Source of the DNA: Alteromonadaceae bacterium
GTDB lineage: Bacteria; Pseudomonadota; Gammaproteobacteria; Enterobacterales; Alteromonadaceae
Assembly (NCBI GenBank): GCA_016765535.1
Contig: JAESPQ010000022.1
Span: forward strand, 105,285 to 169,284
Reading direction: 5' to 3'
DNA length: 64,000 bases
Program-made: the position numbers and the translations under genes
The notes under the pieces: generated by a model
Told to the model about the DNA's origin: nothing
Databases searched by the model: none
Seen by the model: only the letters and a program-made list of their open reading frames with translations
Shown here: positions 27,279 to 37,825 of the stretch, one piece after another
How positions within the stretch are numbered: the first letter of the stretch is position 1
Layout of the letters: each line of letters begins with the position of its first letter

Positions 27279-27665
27279 ATGGCTAAACATGAATCCGCGG
27301 CAAGCGTCGCGCTACAGCTAAAGAACTTTACAGAGGACATCATCCAGCAAGTGACATTGGAAGTGACCGCGGTACTTGGAGAAGATACCCCGGTCGATAC
27401 TGGGTGGGCTCAAGCGAACTGGGTCCCTAATATTGGGGCTTCCCACACGGGGACAGTAGGGACAAAAGAGAGCGTAACCGCCACGGCGAAAGAAGAGGGA
27501 ATCGCTAAGGTGTTGGCACTTTACAAATTACCCGCTATAGTTTTTGTAACGAACAATGTCCCGTATATCGAGAGGCTAAACTCGGGTCACTCAGACAAAG
27601 CACCGTCGGGCTATGTACAGCTCGCGATATTAAAGGGGATACAAGCAGTAGAAAACAGGGTATGA
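27279..27665 (+). CDS. HK97 gp10-like head-tail protein candidate
   Basis: DTPVDTGWAQANW...YIERLNSGHSDKAPSGYVQLAI. Confidence 0.7.
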   Translation: MAKHESAASVALQLKNFTEDIIQQVTLEVTAVLGEDTPVDTGWAQANWVPNIGASHTGTVGTKESVTATAKEEGIAKVLALYKLPAIVFVTNNVPYIERLNSGHSDKAPSGYVQLAILKGIQAVENRV

Positions 27666-27686
27666 TAACCGAAAGGCAGGTATATT

Positions 27687-28094
27687 ATGGCAACAATTAA
27701 CGAAGCCCGGAAGCTGATTTATGATAAGTTTATCAGTGAATGGGGTGCTACGACATTGATTGACACCGATAACGGCGATTTTACAGAGCCCGAGTCGGAC
27801 CCTTGGGTTCGTGTAGTATCCCGGGGGCAAGAAGGCGGACAGTCTTCAATAGGCAAGAAAGGTAACAGACGATATGAACGAAAGGGCATATTTTTTGTGC
27901 AAGTGTTCACCCCCGTATTAACGGGTACATCGCAGTCAGATATATTAGCGCAATTGGCTATGGATATTCTAGAAGGCGAGAGGTTGTCAGGTCAAGTATG
28001 GACTGGTAACTCAGTTAACCGCGAAGTCGGGGCGCAAGGTAAGTGGTACGCCACAAACGTTGAAACCGAATTCACTTATGAAGAAATTAAATAG
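27687..28094 (+). CDS. tail terminator-like protein
   Basis: position and PWVRVVSRGQEGGQSSIGKKGNRRYERKGIFFVQVF pattern. Confidence 0.7.
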   Translation: MATINEARKLIYDKFISEWGATTLIDTDNGDFTEPESDPWVRVVSRGQEGGQSSIGKKGNRRYERKGIFFVQVFTPVLTGTSQSDILAQLAMDILEGERLSGQVWTGNSVNREVGAQGKWYATNVETEFTYEEIK

Positions 28095-28105
28095 GAGCCC
28101 GACAC

Positions 28106-29593
28106 ATGGGTAGAGTATTAACGAACAACACGTCACTAGCAGTGGCGATTGAAGCCTCTTTAGGTGTCCTTCCGGGTACGCCAGAATGGGACCTCTTAGA
28201 ACCTAACTCGATTGGTGCCTTTGGTGCGACTATTACAACGGTGGCCCGTAGCCCTATTTCACGTAACCGACAGCGCCGTAAAGGCACGATTACCGATTTA
28301 GATAGTGTGGTAGATTTTGACGCAGATTTAATCGTGTCTCACTTCGACGTTTTCGCAGAAGGCTTCGTCTTCGCGAACTTCTTGGGTGAAGTAGACCGTG
28401 CGCCGTCAGCAGTAACCGCGACGCAATACACAGTAGACTCGGGAACGACTCTGCCTGTGGGCTCATTGGTCCGCGGCGTAAACTTCGGTGTACCGGGTAA
28501 CAATGGCCTGCATCTAGTTAATGGCGTACCAACACCGACAGCGATTACCGCAGCAGGTCTAGCGACCGAAGCGACACCACCTACAAACGCCCGCGTTGAA
28601 GTGGTAGGCGTTGAAGGCACGACAGGTGATATTACTATCACTAACTCAGGCGGCGTAATCACTCTAGGCAGTACTGCGCTAGACTTTACAACGTTACCTA
28701 TGCAAGTGGGTGAGTTTATCTTTCTTGGCGGCACAGCGTTGGCTAATCGCTTCTTTGCGTCACCAAGTCTGGATAACTCGGGTTATGCTCGTATTGTCTC
28801 TATCGCGGCTAGCGCAGTTGTCCTCGACAAGGTGACAGAAACCTTCGTTACTGATTCGGGTACAGGTAAACTAATTCAAATCTTCTTTGGACGCTTCCTT
28901 AAGAACGTGCCAACAGATGACGCGAACTTCTTAGAGCGTTCGTACCAGTTTGAATTAGAATACCCGGGTCTAGCGACTAATGGCGTTGATTCGAAATTCT
29001 CTTACGCAGCGGGTAACTTCGCTAACACTATGGCTATCTCAATGCCATTAGCGGATAAAGCGGGCGTGTCCTTTGCCTTCATTGGTACAGACACACTACC
29101 ACCAACAGAAACGCGTAAAGCCGAAGCAGAAAACGCAGTCGAGCCGCCACGTACGGCCGCGTATAACACTACCACCGATTGTGCGCGTTTGCGTATCACT
29201 AAGGTAGACGAAACGGGTCTAACGACGGACTTTAAATCGTTAACGGTTACGCTGAATAATAACGTGTCACCAGAAAAAGTACTTTGTAACCTTGGTGCGA
29301 AGTTCATGAACTTTGGTAACTTCGAAGTTAATATCGAAGCGCAACTAGTGTTTACTGATAGTGCGGTTATTGACGCGGTCCGTAATAACGAAACGGTAGC
29401 AATGGACTTCGCTGTTAAGAACGATGATGGTGCTATCATGTTCGACATCCCTGCAATGACGCTAGGCGGTGGCGACACAGAGTTCCCGGTCAATGAGTCA
29501 GTGCTGATTAATATCACGTCTGAGGCGTTCCAAGACCCAACGACGGGCAACTCGATTGGTATCTCAGTGTTCCCATTTGTACCGACGCTCTAA
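28106..29593 (+). CDS. major tail tube protein
   Basis: 495 aa in position before chaperones; VNIEAQLVFTDSAVIDAVRNNETVAMDFAVKNDDGAIMFDIPAMTLGGGD. Confidence 0.75.
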   Translation: MGRVLTNNTSLAVAIEASLGVLPGTPEWDLLEPNSIGAFGATITTVARSPISRNRQRRKGTITDLDSVVDFDADLIVSHFDVFAEGFVFANFLGEVDRAPSAVTATQYTVDSGTTLPVGSLVRGVNFGVPGNNGLHLVNGVPTPTAITAAGLATEATPPTNARVEVVGVEGTTGDITITNSGGVITLGSTALDFTTLPMQVGEFIFLGGTALANRFFASPSLDNSGYARIVSIAASAVVLDKVTETFVTDSGTGKLIQIFFGRFLKNVPTDDANFLERSYQFELEYPGLATNGVDSKFSYAAGNFANTMAISMPLADKAGVSFAFIGTDTLPPTETRKAEAENAVEPPRTAAYNTTTDCARLRITKVDETGLTTDFKSLTVTLNNNVSPEKVLCNLGAKFMNFGNFEVNIEAQLVFTDSAVIDAVRNNETVAMDFAVKNDDGAIMFDIPAMTLGGGDTEFPVNESVLINITSEAFQDPTTGNSIGISVFPFVPTL

Positions 29594-29640
29594 TATGGAT
29601 ATTGAACTTTGGCCCGGTGCCTAACATAACCCCTACGACT

Positions 29641-29664
29641 CGGCCGCTTCTTGCGGTCGTTTTG
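29641..29664 (+). terminator. rho-independent terminator after tail tube gene
   Basis: CGGCCGC TTCTT GCGGTCG TTTT. Confidence 0.75.
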
Positions 29665-29683
29665 TATCTGCATTAAAATAATA

Positions 29684-29712
29684 TTTGCATTAATTCAGAA
29701 CTAGACTATCCT
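29684..29712 (+). promoter_or_regulatory. internal late promoter TTTGCA-N17-TATCCT
   Basis: same motif family, plus strand, right after the terminator and before 29766. Confidence 0.75.
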
Positions 29713-29765
29713 TAATTTAAGTCAAGAAGACTTACCCCCCCTCATAATTATTGGAGCACTAAACA

Positions 29766-30188
29766 ATGGCTAGCTTTTCCCATTTAGCAAAATTAGAAGT
29801 ATCAGGCAACAAGACAGTAGACTTCGCAATCTTTCAGATTGAAGGTGCGCCCGTTCTACATGTTGTAGCCGCGTCGGAAAGTAACCGCGCATATTTCAAT
29901 GAGCTTTTACGCAAAGGCGGTAAACGTCAGGCGAAGAAGAAGGTCGATGCGGAAACTGTTAAGAGCAACCGTGAAGAAGACCGCGTATTGTACGCACGTC
30001 ATATCGTTAAAGGTTGGTCAGGCATCAAAGACGATAAAGGCAAAGTAGTTGAGTACACCGAAGGCGAATGTCTTGGTTTCTTATCGAGTCTACCCGATTG
30101 GATATTCGACGAACTCCGCACATTTGCGTCGGACCTACAGAACTTTATTGAAGCACCTATCGACGTAGAGGACAAAGCAAAAAACTAA
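29766..30188 (+). CDS. tail assembly chaperone, short (G-type) product
   Basis: position before tape measure; ends at the slippery site. Confidence 0.85.
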   Translation: MASFSHLAKLEVSGNKTVDFAIFQIEGAPVLHVVAASESNRAYFNELLRKGGKRQAKKKVDAETVKSNREEDRVLYARHIVKGWSGIKDDKGKVVEYTEGECLGFLSSLPDWIFDELRTFASDLQNFIEAPIDVEDKAKN

Positions 30189-30544
30189 GTGAGCGTCTAG
30201 TTTGGGACTTACGTTACGCACGGGACGGCTTCTCTATCGAGGCGTCCAAACGTAAGAATAGACAGCTCCCCGAGTGGTACTTGGATGAACCGGAAATAGA
30301 ATCACAGGATATATTCTACCTAAAAGCCTTTTACGATTTAAACACATGCCGAGCGGGTGGTATGGGACTCTGTCCTATCCCTTGGCGTGACATTGTCCAC
30401 TATGCAGAGTTTTATCAACTAGATTGTGATATAGTGGAGGCGTTTATAGACATTATCCGGGAAATGGACGGGGCATATATGGAATGGCAGAACGATGAAG
30501 CCGAACGTAAAAAGCCTAAACCCAAGCCACCACCACCAAGATAG
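29766..30544 (+). CDS. tail assembly chaperone, -1 frameshift (GT-type) product
   Basis: A AAA AAC heptamer at 30179-30185 in frame, stop TAA at 30186-30188, -1 frame open through to 30544 (LSERLVWDLRYARDGFSIEASKRKNRQLPEWYLDEPEIESQ...). Confidence 0.9.
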
Positions 30545-30558
30545 AGGGCAAGTACATT

Positions 30559-33360
30559 ATGGCAGATTTTCGAATACGCGTCATAGTGGACCCGTCGCAA
30601 GCAACAGCAGGAACCGACAAAGTGCGTCGGGGCCTGACAGATGTAGAAAGAAGCGCGAACAAATTGAGAGATACAATTGCTCGCGCTTTTAGCTTTGCGG
30701 CCGTTTCATTTGGCATACAACAAATACTAAAATTAGCAGATGCTTACGTGACTCTAACGAACAGGGTTAAAGTCGCGACTAATGGTGCTGCGTTCTCGGG
30801 TCAGATATTGGACCGGGTATTTAAGATTGCAAATAACGCTAGGGCACCCGTTGCACAATTAGCGTTCCTCTACCAGCGTATATCCGTGGCCTCCGATGAA
30901 TTGGGCGCGTCACAAGAAGATGTACTCAAATTCGTAAACGCAACAGCGCAAGCACTAGCGGCCCAAGGCGGTACAACTGCGGAGGCGGCAGGCGCGCTCA
31001 TTCAGTTATCCCAAGCCCTAGGTAATGCCAACATTCAAGCGCAGGAATTTAACTCGCTTGTTGATGGTGCGTTTCCCTTAGTTCAAGCAGCAGCCCGAGG
31101 AATTGACGAGGCGGGTAATTCCGTGTCGCGTTTACGTGGGTTAATCATTAAAGGTAGGATTACTAACGAACAATTCTTTAAAGCGGTACTGAGTCAAGCT
31201 GATTCATTGGAAGCAGCCTTCGCTCGGACTACTCCAACAATCGCACAGGGCTTCGTGGTCCTGACTAACGCAATGACACAGTTTATCGGTGAAGCGGATA
31301 GCGGCCTTGGTATAACTAGTTTAATTGCAGGCTCACTACTCAAGCTAGCGTTCAACTTGGACACAGCAGCGAAAGCAGCAGAGGCTCTAGGGTTATTCCT
31401 TGGTGTCGGTGGTCTAGTTAAGGTGCTACTCCTCGTTAAAGCAGGCGTAATCGGACTGACAGTAGCAATTGCAGCGAACCCTCTAGGTGCCTTGCTTATT
31501 GGAGCACTAGCTGTTATATCGGTGCTGATAGCCTTTAAGGACGAGATTAAGTTCACTGAGAATGGCGTTTCGACGTTTACCGATGTAATCACGGTCCTAA
31601 TGTCTAGAGCCCGTATAGAAATTGAGAACTTTAAAGCAGCGTTCTTAAATATCGGTAATTTCATTGGCGACCAGTTTGGACCGATTATCGGCCTACTTAC
31701 CCCGGTGTTTAATGAAATAAAGGAATTCTTCGCAGACATCGAGTTCTCGTTCGCGGGCATCATCATCGCGGCAGCACGTACGATTGATAAGATTATCGGA
31801 ATATTCAGCGGGGGCATTAAAGTTATTGCGTCGTTGTTCCAGACACTTCCGGGCATCATGAAGGAAGTCGGTATCAATATTGCTAATTCATTATTGGAAT
31901 CTATCGGCGGCGTTGTTAATCAAATAATCACGAAGCTAAACTCTATTGGTGACTTCGTAGGCTTGGACCCTATCGACCTAATCAGCGCACCACAGCTAGA
32001 AGCAGTAACAGGGGCGACGTTCCTTGATGTTGGTAAAGCAGCTCAAGAAGCGTTTATGAAGGGCTTCAACAGGACACAACTCGAAGACCTCGTACGTGGC
32101 CTAGTGGAAGAGGTAGAAAAAGTGGGTCAAGCGCGTATAGCTAATGCGCCTAAGACAGAAGCCGGAGTAGACTTAACAGAGACGCCGTTTAAGCGCATAA
32201 CTATCGACCCAGCAGTTCAAGGCGAGATTGATAGCATTGAGAAGAGAACGGCAGCACTAAAACTTAACACCCGTGAGCGTGAGGTACAGCAATCGGTGTT
32301 AGCTTTAGAATCAAAACTACGCCGTGAGTTAAATGTCTTAGAAGAGAACGCGTTGAAATTTACTTTACGTCAGAATCAGGCGCAGAAGGACCGAACAGAT
32401 ATACTCGACCGTTTGAATGGCACCATGAGTGAATTAGCGATTAGGCAGGCAACACTAAACGAACTTTTAAACACGGGTTCAATATCCGCGAGTCAGTTTA
32501 AAAACGAAATGATTGCATTACGCCTAGAACAAGCTAACCTTAATATAGAACTGGGTGACGCCACTTTTGTTGATGGCTTCCTTATTGGCATAGAAAGTAT
32601 GCTAGATGCGGTTAGGAACTTCCAAGCAGAAGCGGGTATGGTATTCGGTGAGTTCTTTACTAGTACTTCGGAAGGTTTCGCAACGGCAGCAGCAGACGCG
32701 ATTATCTTTGGTGATAGTTTCCAAGACGCCATTGGTGATGTAGCACGAAAAGCGTTACGGGACTTACTAGCAGGGATTATCCAAATAGGCATACAGTTTG
32801 TGCTCAACTCGGCTCTAGCGAACACCCTTGGCGCGGCATCCGTTGCATCGTCAGTAGGTCAAGCAGCAGCAGTGGGCTCGGCATGGGCAACACCAGCGGC
32901 GTTAGCGTCATTGGCTACCCTTGGTACTAACTCCGCGGCGGCAAGTACAGGTATTCTCGCTACGGTAGGTTTGGCCGAAGGTCTAGCAGTTGCAGGCTTC
33001 GCTAATGGTGGTGACGTTCGTGGACCGGGTGGCCCTCGTAGCGACTCTATCCCAGCGATGTTATCTAACGGGGAATTCGTGGTTAATGCTAAATCAGCAG
33101 CGCGGTTCCGCCCTTTACTTCAACAAATTAACAACCCGTCATCGTTCCAAAACGGCGGTAATGTTGGTACAGGTTCTTCGGATACTGGACGAGCAACACC
33201 ACAAAACGGACCAGACGGCAACGGCGGTATTCGCATTGTGAATGTAATAGACCCGTCAATGGTAGAAGACTTCCTAACTAGCTCAAGCGGTGAGAAAGTC
33301 CTAATTAACACTATTGAGCGTAACGCAAGTTCGCTTAACCAGATATTGAGGAATAACTAG
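30559..33360 (+). CDS. tape measure protein
   Basis: 933 aa; lambda-like TMP N-terminus, hydrophobic segments, C-terminal ANGGDVRGPGGPRSDSIPAMLSNGEFVVNAKSAARF. Confidence 0.92.
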   Translation: MADFRIRVIVDPSQATAGTDKVRRGLTDVERSANKLRDTIARAFSFAAVSFGIQQILKLADAYVTLTNRVKVATNGAAFSGQILDRVFKIANNARAPVAQLAFLYQRISVASDELGASQEDVLKFVNATAQALAAQGGTTAEAAGALIQLSQALGNANIQAQEFNSLVDGAFPLVQAAARGIDEAGNSVSRLRGLIIKGRITNEQFFKAVLSQADSLEAAFARTTPTIAQGFVVLTNAMTQFIGEADSGLGITSLIAGSLLKLAFNLDTAAKAAEALGLFLGVGGLVKVLLLVKAGVIGLTVAIAANPLGALLIGALAVISVLIAFKDEIKFTENGVSTFTDVITVLMSRARIEIENFKAAFLNIGNFIGDQFGPIIGLLTPVFNEIKEFFADIEFSFAGIIIAAARTIDKIIGIFSGGIKVIASLFQTLPGIMKEVGINIANSLLESIGGVVNQIITKLNSIGDFVGLDPIDLISAPQLEAVTGATFLDVGKAAQEAFMKGFNRTQLEDLVRGLVEEVEKVGQARIANAPKTEAGVDLTETPFKRITIDPAVQGEIDSIEKRTAALKLNTREREVQQSVLALESKLRRELNVLEENALKFTLRQNQAQKDRTDILDRLNGTMSELAIRQATLNELLNTGSISASQFKNEMIALRLEQANLNIELGDATFVDGFLIGIESMLDAVRNFQAEAGMVFGEFFTSTSEGFATAAADAIIFGDSFQDAIGDVARKALRDLLAGIIQIGIQFVLNSALANTLGAASVASSVGQAAAVGSAWATPAALASLATLGTNSAAASTGILATVGLAEGLAVAGFANGGDVRGPGGPRSDSIPAMLSNGEFVVNAKSAARFRPLLQQINNPSSFQNGGNVGTGSSDTGRATPQNGPDGNGGIRIVNVIDPSMVEDFLTSSSGEKVLINTIERNASSLNQILRNN

Positions 33361-33362
33361 TC

Positions 33363-34358
33363 ATGGCCTTTGAAAACGCAACAGCAACGGGACCAGCGGA
33401 TTTACTCGCTAAGTTCCGAACGTTCATCACAACGCACCCGGACTTACTAGACCCGGCGGGTGATTCATCTATCCCGTCACACGCATGGACTATCCTTAAG
33501 CAAGTAGTTGATGGGGATGACGAAGAACTTTACTTAAGCGGCCCCGGGAATAACGCGGACCAAACCATTTACGTCAACACGGCCTTCGGGCCGGACGCCG
33601 CCGCAGGTTCCGACGCGTTCTCTTGGGACACTCGCGGGGCTACCGCGTTTAACACTAACGACACGTTCGTAGCGCAACCGGGGATAGACCCGAACAGTAA
33701 GGTGATGCCTTTACAAGACCAAGCGGTACAATATTGGTTCTTCGCCAACGGCCGCCGTTATATCATCATCGCGCAAGTCACGGTATCAGTTTACACTAGT
33801 ACTTATGCCGGGTTCATTAGTCCATTCGAACCTGTGAGTGCAGCGTTAGCGTACCCCTACCCGCTGTACATTGGTGCGAGCATGGGTCAACTAGGTTTAC
33901 GTTTCTCTAGTGAATCAAATGCACTTCACCGTTCTTTTTGGAACCCCGCGTTTAACACAACTACTACAGGTTCGGCAGCGGTGTTCTCCTCGGGTAACGT
34001 ATGGAAGGGCCTCGCTAACTTCGTTAGTAACGGCACTAACGAAGCGGACTTAGCAGTTCCACCACTTGTCGGAGGCACGGAACCGTATAGTAACGCTAAT
34101 GGCGTCGGGGCTTTCCAAGTGGACAACGTAGAACCCCTACTCGGGGGCGACTATCTATTAACAGATGTGGAAGTGTCCTTCGGGGACAAAGACGTAGGCA
34201 ACTACCGTGAACGCTTCGGGGTACTTGATGGTGTCGCACATCTTACGGGTATTTCACAAGCGGTACTAAATGAGGTTACAATCGGTGGCGATACCTATAT
34301 AGTATTCCAAGAAGCCTTTAGAACAGGTCAAGGCAATTTCGTAGCAATTAAAAAGTAA
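33363..34358 (+). CDS. tail protein
   Basis: PADLLAKFRTFITTH N-terminus shared with the next gene. Confidence 0.65.
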   Translation: MAFENATATGPADLLAKFRTFITTHPDLLDPAGDSSIPSHAWTILKQVVDGDDEELYLSGPGNNADQTIYVNTAFGPDAAAGSDAFSWDTRGATAFNTNDTFVAQPGIDPNSKVMPLQDQAVQYWFFANGRRYIIIAQVTVSVYTSTYAGFISPFEPVSAALAYPYPLYIGASMGQLGLRFSSESNALHRSFWNPAFNTTTTGSAAVFSSGNVWKGLANFVSNGTNEADLAVPPLVGGTEPYSNANGVGAFQVDNVEPLLGGDYLLTDVEVSFGDKDVGNYRERFGVLDGVAHLTGISQAVLNEVTIGGDTYIVFQEAFRTGQGNFVAIKK

Positions 34359-34367
34359 GGGCACAAC

Positions 34368-35315
34368 ATGGCACATGAAACAGGCAGCGCAACAGACCCG
34401 ATTGACTTACTAGATAAACTTCGATTATTCTGCATCGCTCAGAGCTTAACAGTTAACGAATTCCGCGACGAAGGCGTAGCACCGGGCAAGTTATTATCCG
34501 TGTCGTTTAACGGCGGGTTCTTTAGTATCGGCTTCGTGGTTAACGCTACCACAGGGTTCGAAGGGTATGTGCTAACTCAAGCCTCGGGGTTTAACGCTTC
34601 AACCGCTTGGGGCTCGCAACCGAACGAAACATCTCCGACGACCTCGCAGAAAGTAGTATGCTTCGGGATACTAAACGGCGCGGCAATCAGTGATTACCAT
34701 TTTGCATTCTTTACAGGTGGGGTAGTAATGGTGTCCCTTAATACCGTCGCGGGCTCTTGGAGACATTTTTGTTTTGGCGATATTGAGAAGTACGGAACGT
34801 ATACAGGGGGTGCTATTATTCTGGGGCACTTCATCGAATTCAACGCGGGCCTAGATAACCCCTTCTCAGCAGACAACGTACCCTTTGGTTATATGCCCAG
34901 CAGTATCGCCACGCAACAACGTGGTGGCTTTGTTCGCGTTGACGACATAAGCGGGATTAAGTTCCGTAAGATGGCAACAACGGGCCTAGTTTCCGCAAGT
35001 ATTAGGATGTCGAGTAACCAGACGATACTTGAAGCAAGCAGAAACCGTATACACAACACGTCACCCTCGACGCCTACACAAGCATCGTCGCTGCACCCTA
35101 TTGCGTTCGCAGTTCCTATCGCGGATGGTTCCGCTAAGTTCTCCCCTATCGGGGTACTGCGCGACGTGCGCTTCTGCAACATACAGCTTTTGGATAACGA
35201 GCAGGTATTCGATACTGACTGGCTAGCGTTTAGCCAAGGTGTTAAAAATAACCCTGACGCCCGACCGGGAACAGAAAATACCGGGTTCTTGGGCATAACT
35301 GTTAAGGTGCTTTAA
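34368..35315 (+). CDS. tail protein, N-terminal paralog of 33363..34358
   Basis: PIDLLDKLRLFCIAQSLTVNEF. Confidence 0.65.
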   Translation: MAHETGSATDPIDLLDKLRLFCIAQSLTVNEFRDEGVAPGKLLSVSFNGGFFSIGFVVNATTGFEGYVLTQASGFNASTAWGSQPNETSPTTSQKVVCFGILNGAAISDYHFAFFTGGVVMVSLNTVAGSWRHFCFGDIEKYGTYTGGAIILGHFIEFNAGLDNPFSADNVPFGYMPSSIATQQRGGFVRVDDISGIKFRKMATTGLVSASIRMSSNQTILEASRNRIHNTSPSTPTQASSLHPIAFAVPIADGSAKFSPIGVLRDVRFCNIQLLDNEQVFDTDWLAFSQGVKNNPDARPGTENTGFLGITVKVL

Positions 35316-35317
35316 CT

Positions 35318-36967
35318 ATGGCAGATATTTTCGTAGGTGTTGATTTAAGCACAGAGGGCCCCGCTAATGGGGCTAACCCCGTTTTAGAACTAAGGGACCC
35401 GATACCAGCACAGATACCCTTTAGCGTCTTGGGGTTACAACAGCAGGGGCCGTTAGTTAATAACTTCCCTGTGTCTTGGGCTACCGTCGTTAGTGCCGCT
35501 GAGAGCGCGTTAGACTACCGGGACGACTTCTATAACCGTATCCGCTATCTACCGGAACGCATAGACCTTGGCGCGTTAGTGAGCGGCCAAACCCGGGACT
35601 TAGTGATATGGAACCAACACCCCGACGCAAGGGTACTAACATCCTTAACGCTGATTAACGGCGATGGCATTGAGTTCACAGGACCGACTAGCTTTACGTT
35701 GGCCCATAACGGTTTCCAAACGTACACCATTACGGTTAGTGCCGATGGTCCTCCTACCGTTAATGCACAACTAGCCTTCGACTGGGTGGCACCGACAGAA
35801 GACAACTCAGTAGCGATTATCGGGTCCCGTGTTGTACCGTTCCCGTTCTTATATGGACAAGGCGCGGTCGAGACTTTAAAATGGCAGACACAGGTTATTA
35901 CCAGTAACGACGGCAGCGAACAACGTATCAGAGTTCGGAACCATCCACGACAGGGCTTCGCGGTTACTGCGTTTATCCCGCGCCCCTTACTAGCGTTCGC
36001 GGATAACTTGCTCTATGGGTGGCGTAGCAACCTTTGGGGTATACCTGTTTTTGCTGAATGTCGGACGCTTAACACCGCTACAACTATTGGCTTAAGCACC
36101 GTAGATGTAAACACCGACTTTGCACAATTCGTAGTAGGTGAGTTAGCTATAATCTATAACACGGCTACCGACTTCGAAATTATTCAGATATTCTCATTTA
36201 CGGCTAACGAGATAGTCACCAAGTCACCACTAACGAAAGCGTTCAATACTAACGCCGTGGTCACACCTATGTTATCTTGTCGTATGCTTGGCAATCCTAT
36301 TCGTCAGACTACGGGTTTTGGGGCGTTCATAACAGCGGATTTTGAGGCTATTAAAAATAGTTCATTACCGTCAATTGCTAGCCCTATTCAGTTCCTTGGT
36401 GACGATGTATTCTTAGACGAGCAGTTAGCGATAGAGAACGGGGTAAGCGACACATACACAAGCCGGGTAGACACCCTAGACTTTGCGTCATCAAACGTAG
36501 CGATTTTCGCCCCGTGGGATAACACTAAGAAGTCTCGTGTATTCGGTCAGCAGTTAACGAGCCAAGAGGAGTTATGGAACTTTAGACTTTTCCTACACCG
36601 TAGGGCTGGACGACTTAGACCCGTTTGGATGCCAACACATGAAGTCGATTTTACATTCCAAAGCGTAGGCACCGTAAACACGACTTTGTTAGTCCGTGAT
36701 GATGGTCAAGTGCTTTACTCTTCGGCCCGCACACACATACGGATTCTAACTAAAACTGGGGACGTACTCGCGACCATCAATTCAATGGTGACGGACGGTT
36801 CCACAATTACAATGGTTATCGACGTAGACTTAAACCGCGACGCTAGTGAGTTACTTCATGGTCAGCACTTAGGCTTACAACGCCTATCTTCGGACCGCAT
36901 AGAGCTAAGTCATGGGTCTAACTTCGATTCAGATGTTAGTGTCCCAATTATTGAATTAAAACCATAG
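35318..36967 (+). CDS. distal tail protein, DUF2460-like
   Basis: LKWQTQVITSNDGSEQRIRVRNHPRQGFAVTAFIPR. Confidence 0.65.
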   Translation: MADIFVGVDLSTEGPANGANPVLELRDPIPAQIPFSVLGLQQQGPLVNNFPVSWATVVSAAESALDYRDDFYNRIRYLPERIDLGALVSGQTRDLVIWNQHPDARVLTSLTLINGDGIEFTGPTSFTLAHNGFQTYTITVSADGPPTVNAQLAFDWVAPTEDNSVAIIGSRVVPFPFLYGQGAVETLKWQTQVITSNDGSEQRIRVRNHPRQGFAVTAFIPRPLLAFADNLLYGWRSNLWGIPVFAECRTLNTATTIGLSTVDVNTDFAQFVVGELAIIYNTATDFEIIQIFSFTANEIVTKSPLTKAFNTNAVVTPMLSCRMLGNPIRQTTGFGAFITADFEAIKNSSLPSIASPIQFLGDDVFLDEQLAIENGVSDTYTSRVDTLDFASSNVAIFAPWDNTKKSRVFGQQLTSQEELWNFRLFLHRRAGRLRPVWMPTHEVDFTFQSVGTVNTTLLVRDDGQVLYSSARTHIRILTKTGDVLATINSMVTDGSTITMVIDVDLNRDASELLHGQHLGLQRLSSDRIELSHGSNFDSDVSVPIIELKP

Positions 36968-36978
36968 GATAAAACATT

Positions 36979-37815
36979 ATGTCTTTTGATAGCATTGAGG
37001 TTTCAGAGTTTGGGAACCACCCGATAGAAACGTACGAGTTTCAACGGGGCCCTACCTTTTTTCGGTATACATCGAGCGACGAGAGCTTCTTCCCTACCGC
37101 GGGTACAGAGTTCCCGGCCATACAGATAAAGCGTTCCCGTATTCTCGGGACGCAGGATATTGGTAAGACTAGTTTAAAGATTACTATATCTCGCCGTGCG
37201 GATATACTTAACCAGTTTATCGCTACGTCCCCGTCGGATATTATTACGATTAAGGTTACTCGCTACCATCAGGGCGACCCGCTAAATAGCGCGATTATCT
37301 TTAACGGCCGTATTGTTAACGTCAAGTTCTTGGAGAATGAGGCAGAGATAACATGCCAGCCTATCTTTTCCGCGTTAAAGCGTCCGGGCTTACGTCGAGC
37401 GTACCAGACTGCTTGCCCCCATGTACTATATGGAACCGCGTGTTTAGCGAACTCTGCGCTATTTAACGTAGACGCAGTACTAACGGACGTGTCCGGGAAC
37501 TTAATAACGAGCCCTGACCTTATCGTGTCCATTAACCCTACCTTTGATGCGGACCATTTCACAGGTGGCTTTGTGGAGTTCGTAAACAATAACAACACCG
37601 ACCGCCGATTTATCACAGACTTTAATAATGCCTCCGGGACGCTAACGCTAAACCTCCCGTTTCCAGACTTAGTCTCGGGAAATACCGTTAAGGCTTTCGC
37701 TGGGTGCAACCATACAACAGAAGTTTGTGACGGTAAGTTCGATAATCTGTTAAACTATGGTGGCTTCCCGTTCATACCACAGAAAAACCCGATGGACGGG
37801 ACCAGTATCTTTTAG
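36979..37815 (+). CDS. tail-tip protein, DUF2163 / BR0599-like
   Basis: AFAGCNHTTEVCDGKFDNLLNYGGFPFIPQKNPMDG. Confidence 0.85.
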   Translation: MSFDSIEVSEFGNHPIETYEFQRGPTFFRYTSSDESFFPTAGTEFPAIQIKRSRILGTQDIGKTSLKITISRRADILNQFIATSPSDIITIKVTRYHQGDPLNSAIIFNGRIVNVKFLENEAEITCQPIFSALKRPGLRRAYQTACPHVLYGTACLANSALFNVDAVLTDVSGNLITSPDLIVSINPTFDADHFTGGFVEFVNNNNTDRRFITDFNNASGTLTLNLPFPDLVSGNTVKAFAGCNHTTEVCDGKFDNLLNYGGFPFIPQKNPMDGTSIF

Positions 37816-37825
37816 GAGGAATACC

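Noticed and set aside
30281-30544. Stand-alone 87-aa gene
   Set aside because: It is the -1 frame extension of the upstream chaperone, starting from a slippery A AAA AAC site; the TTG start in the track is incidental.
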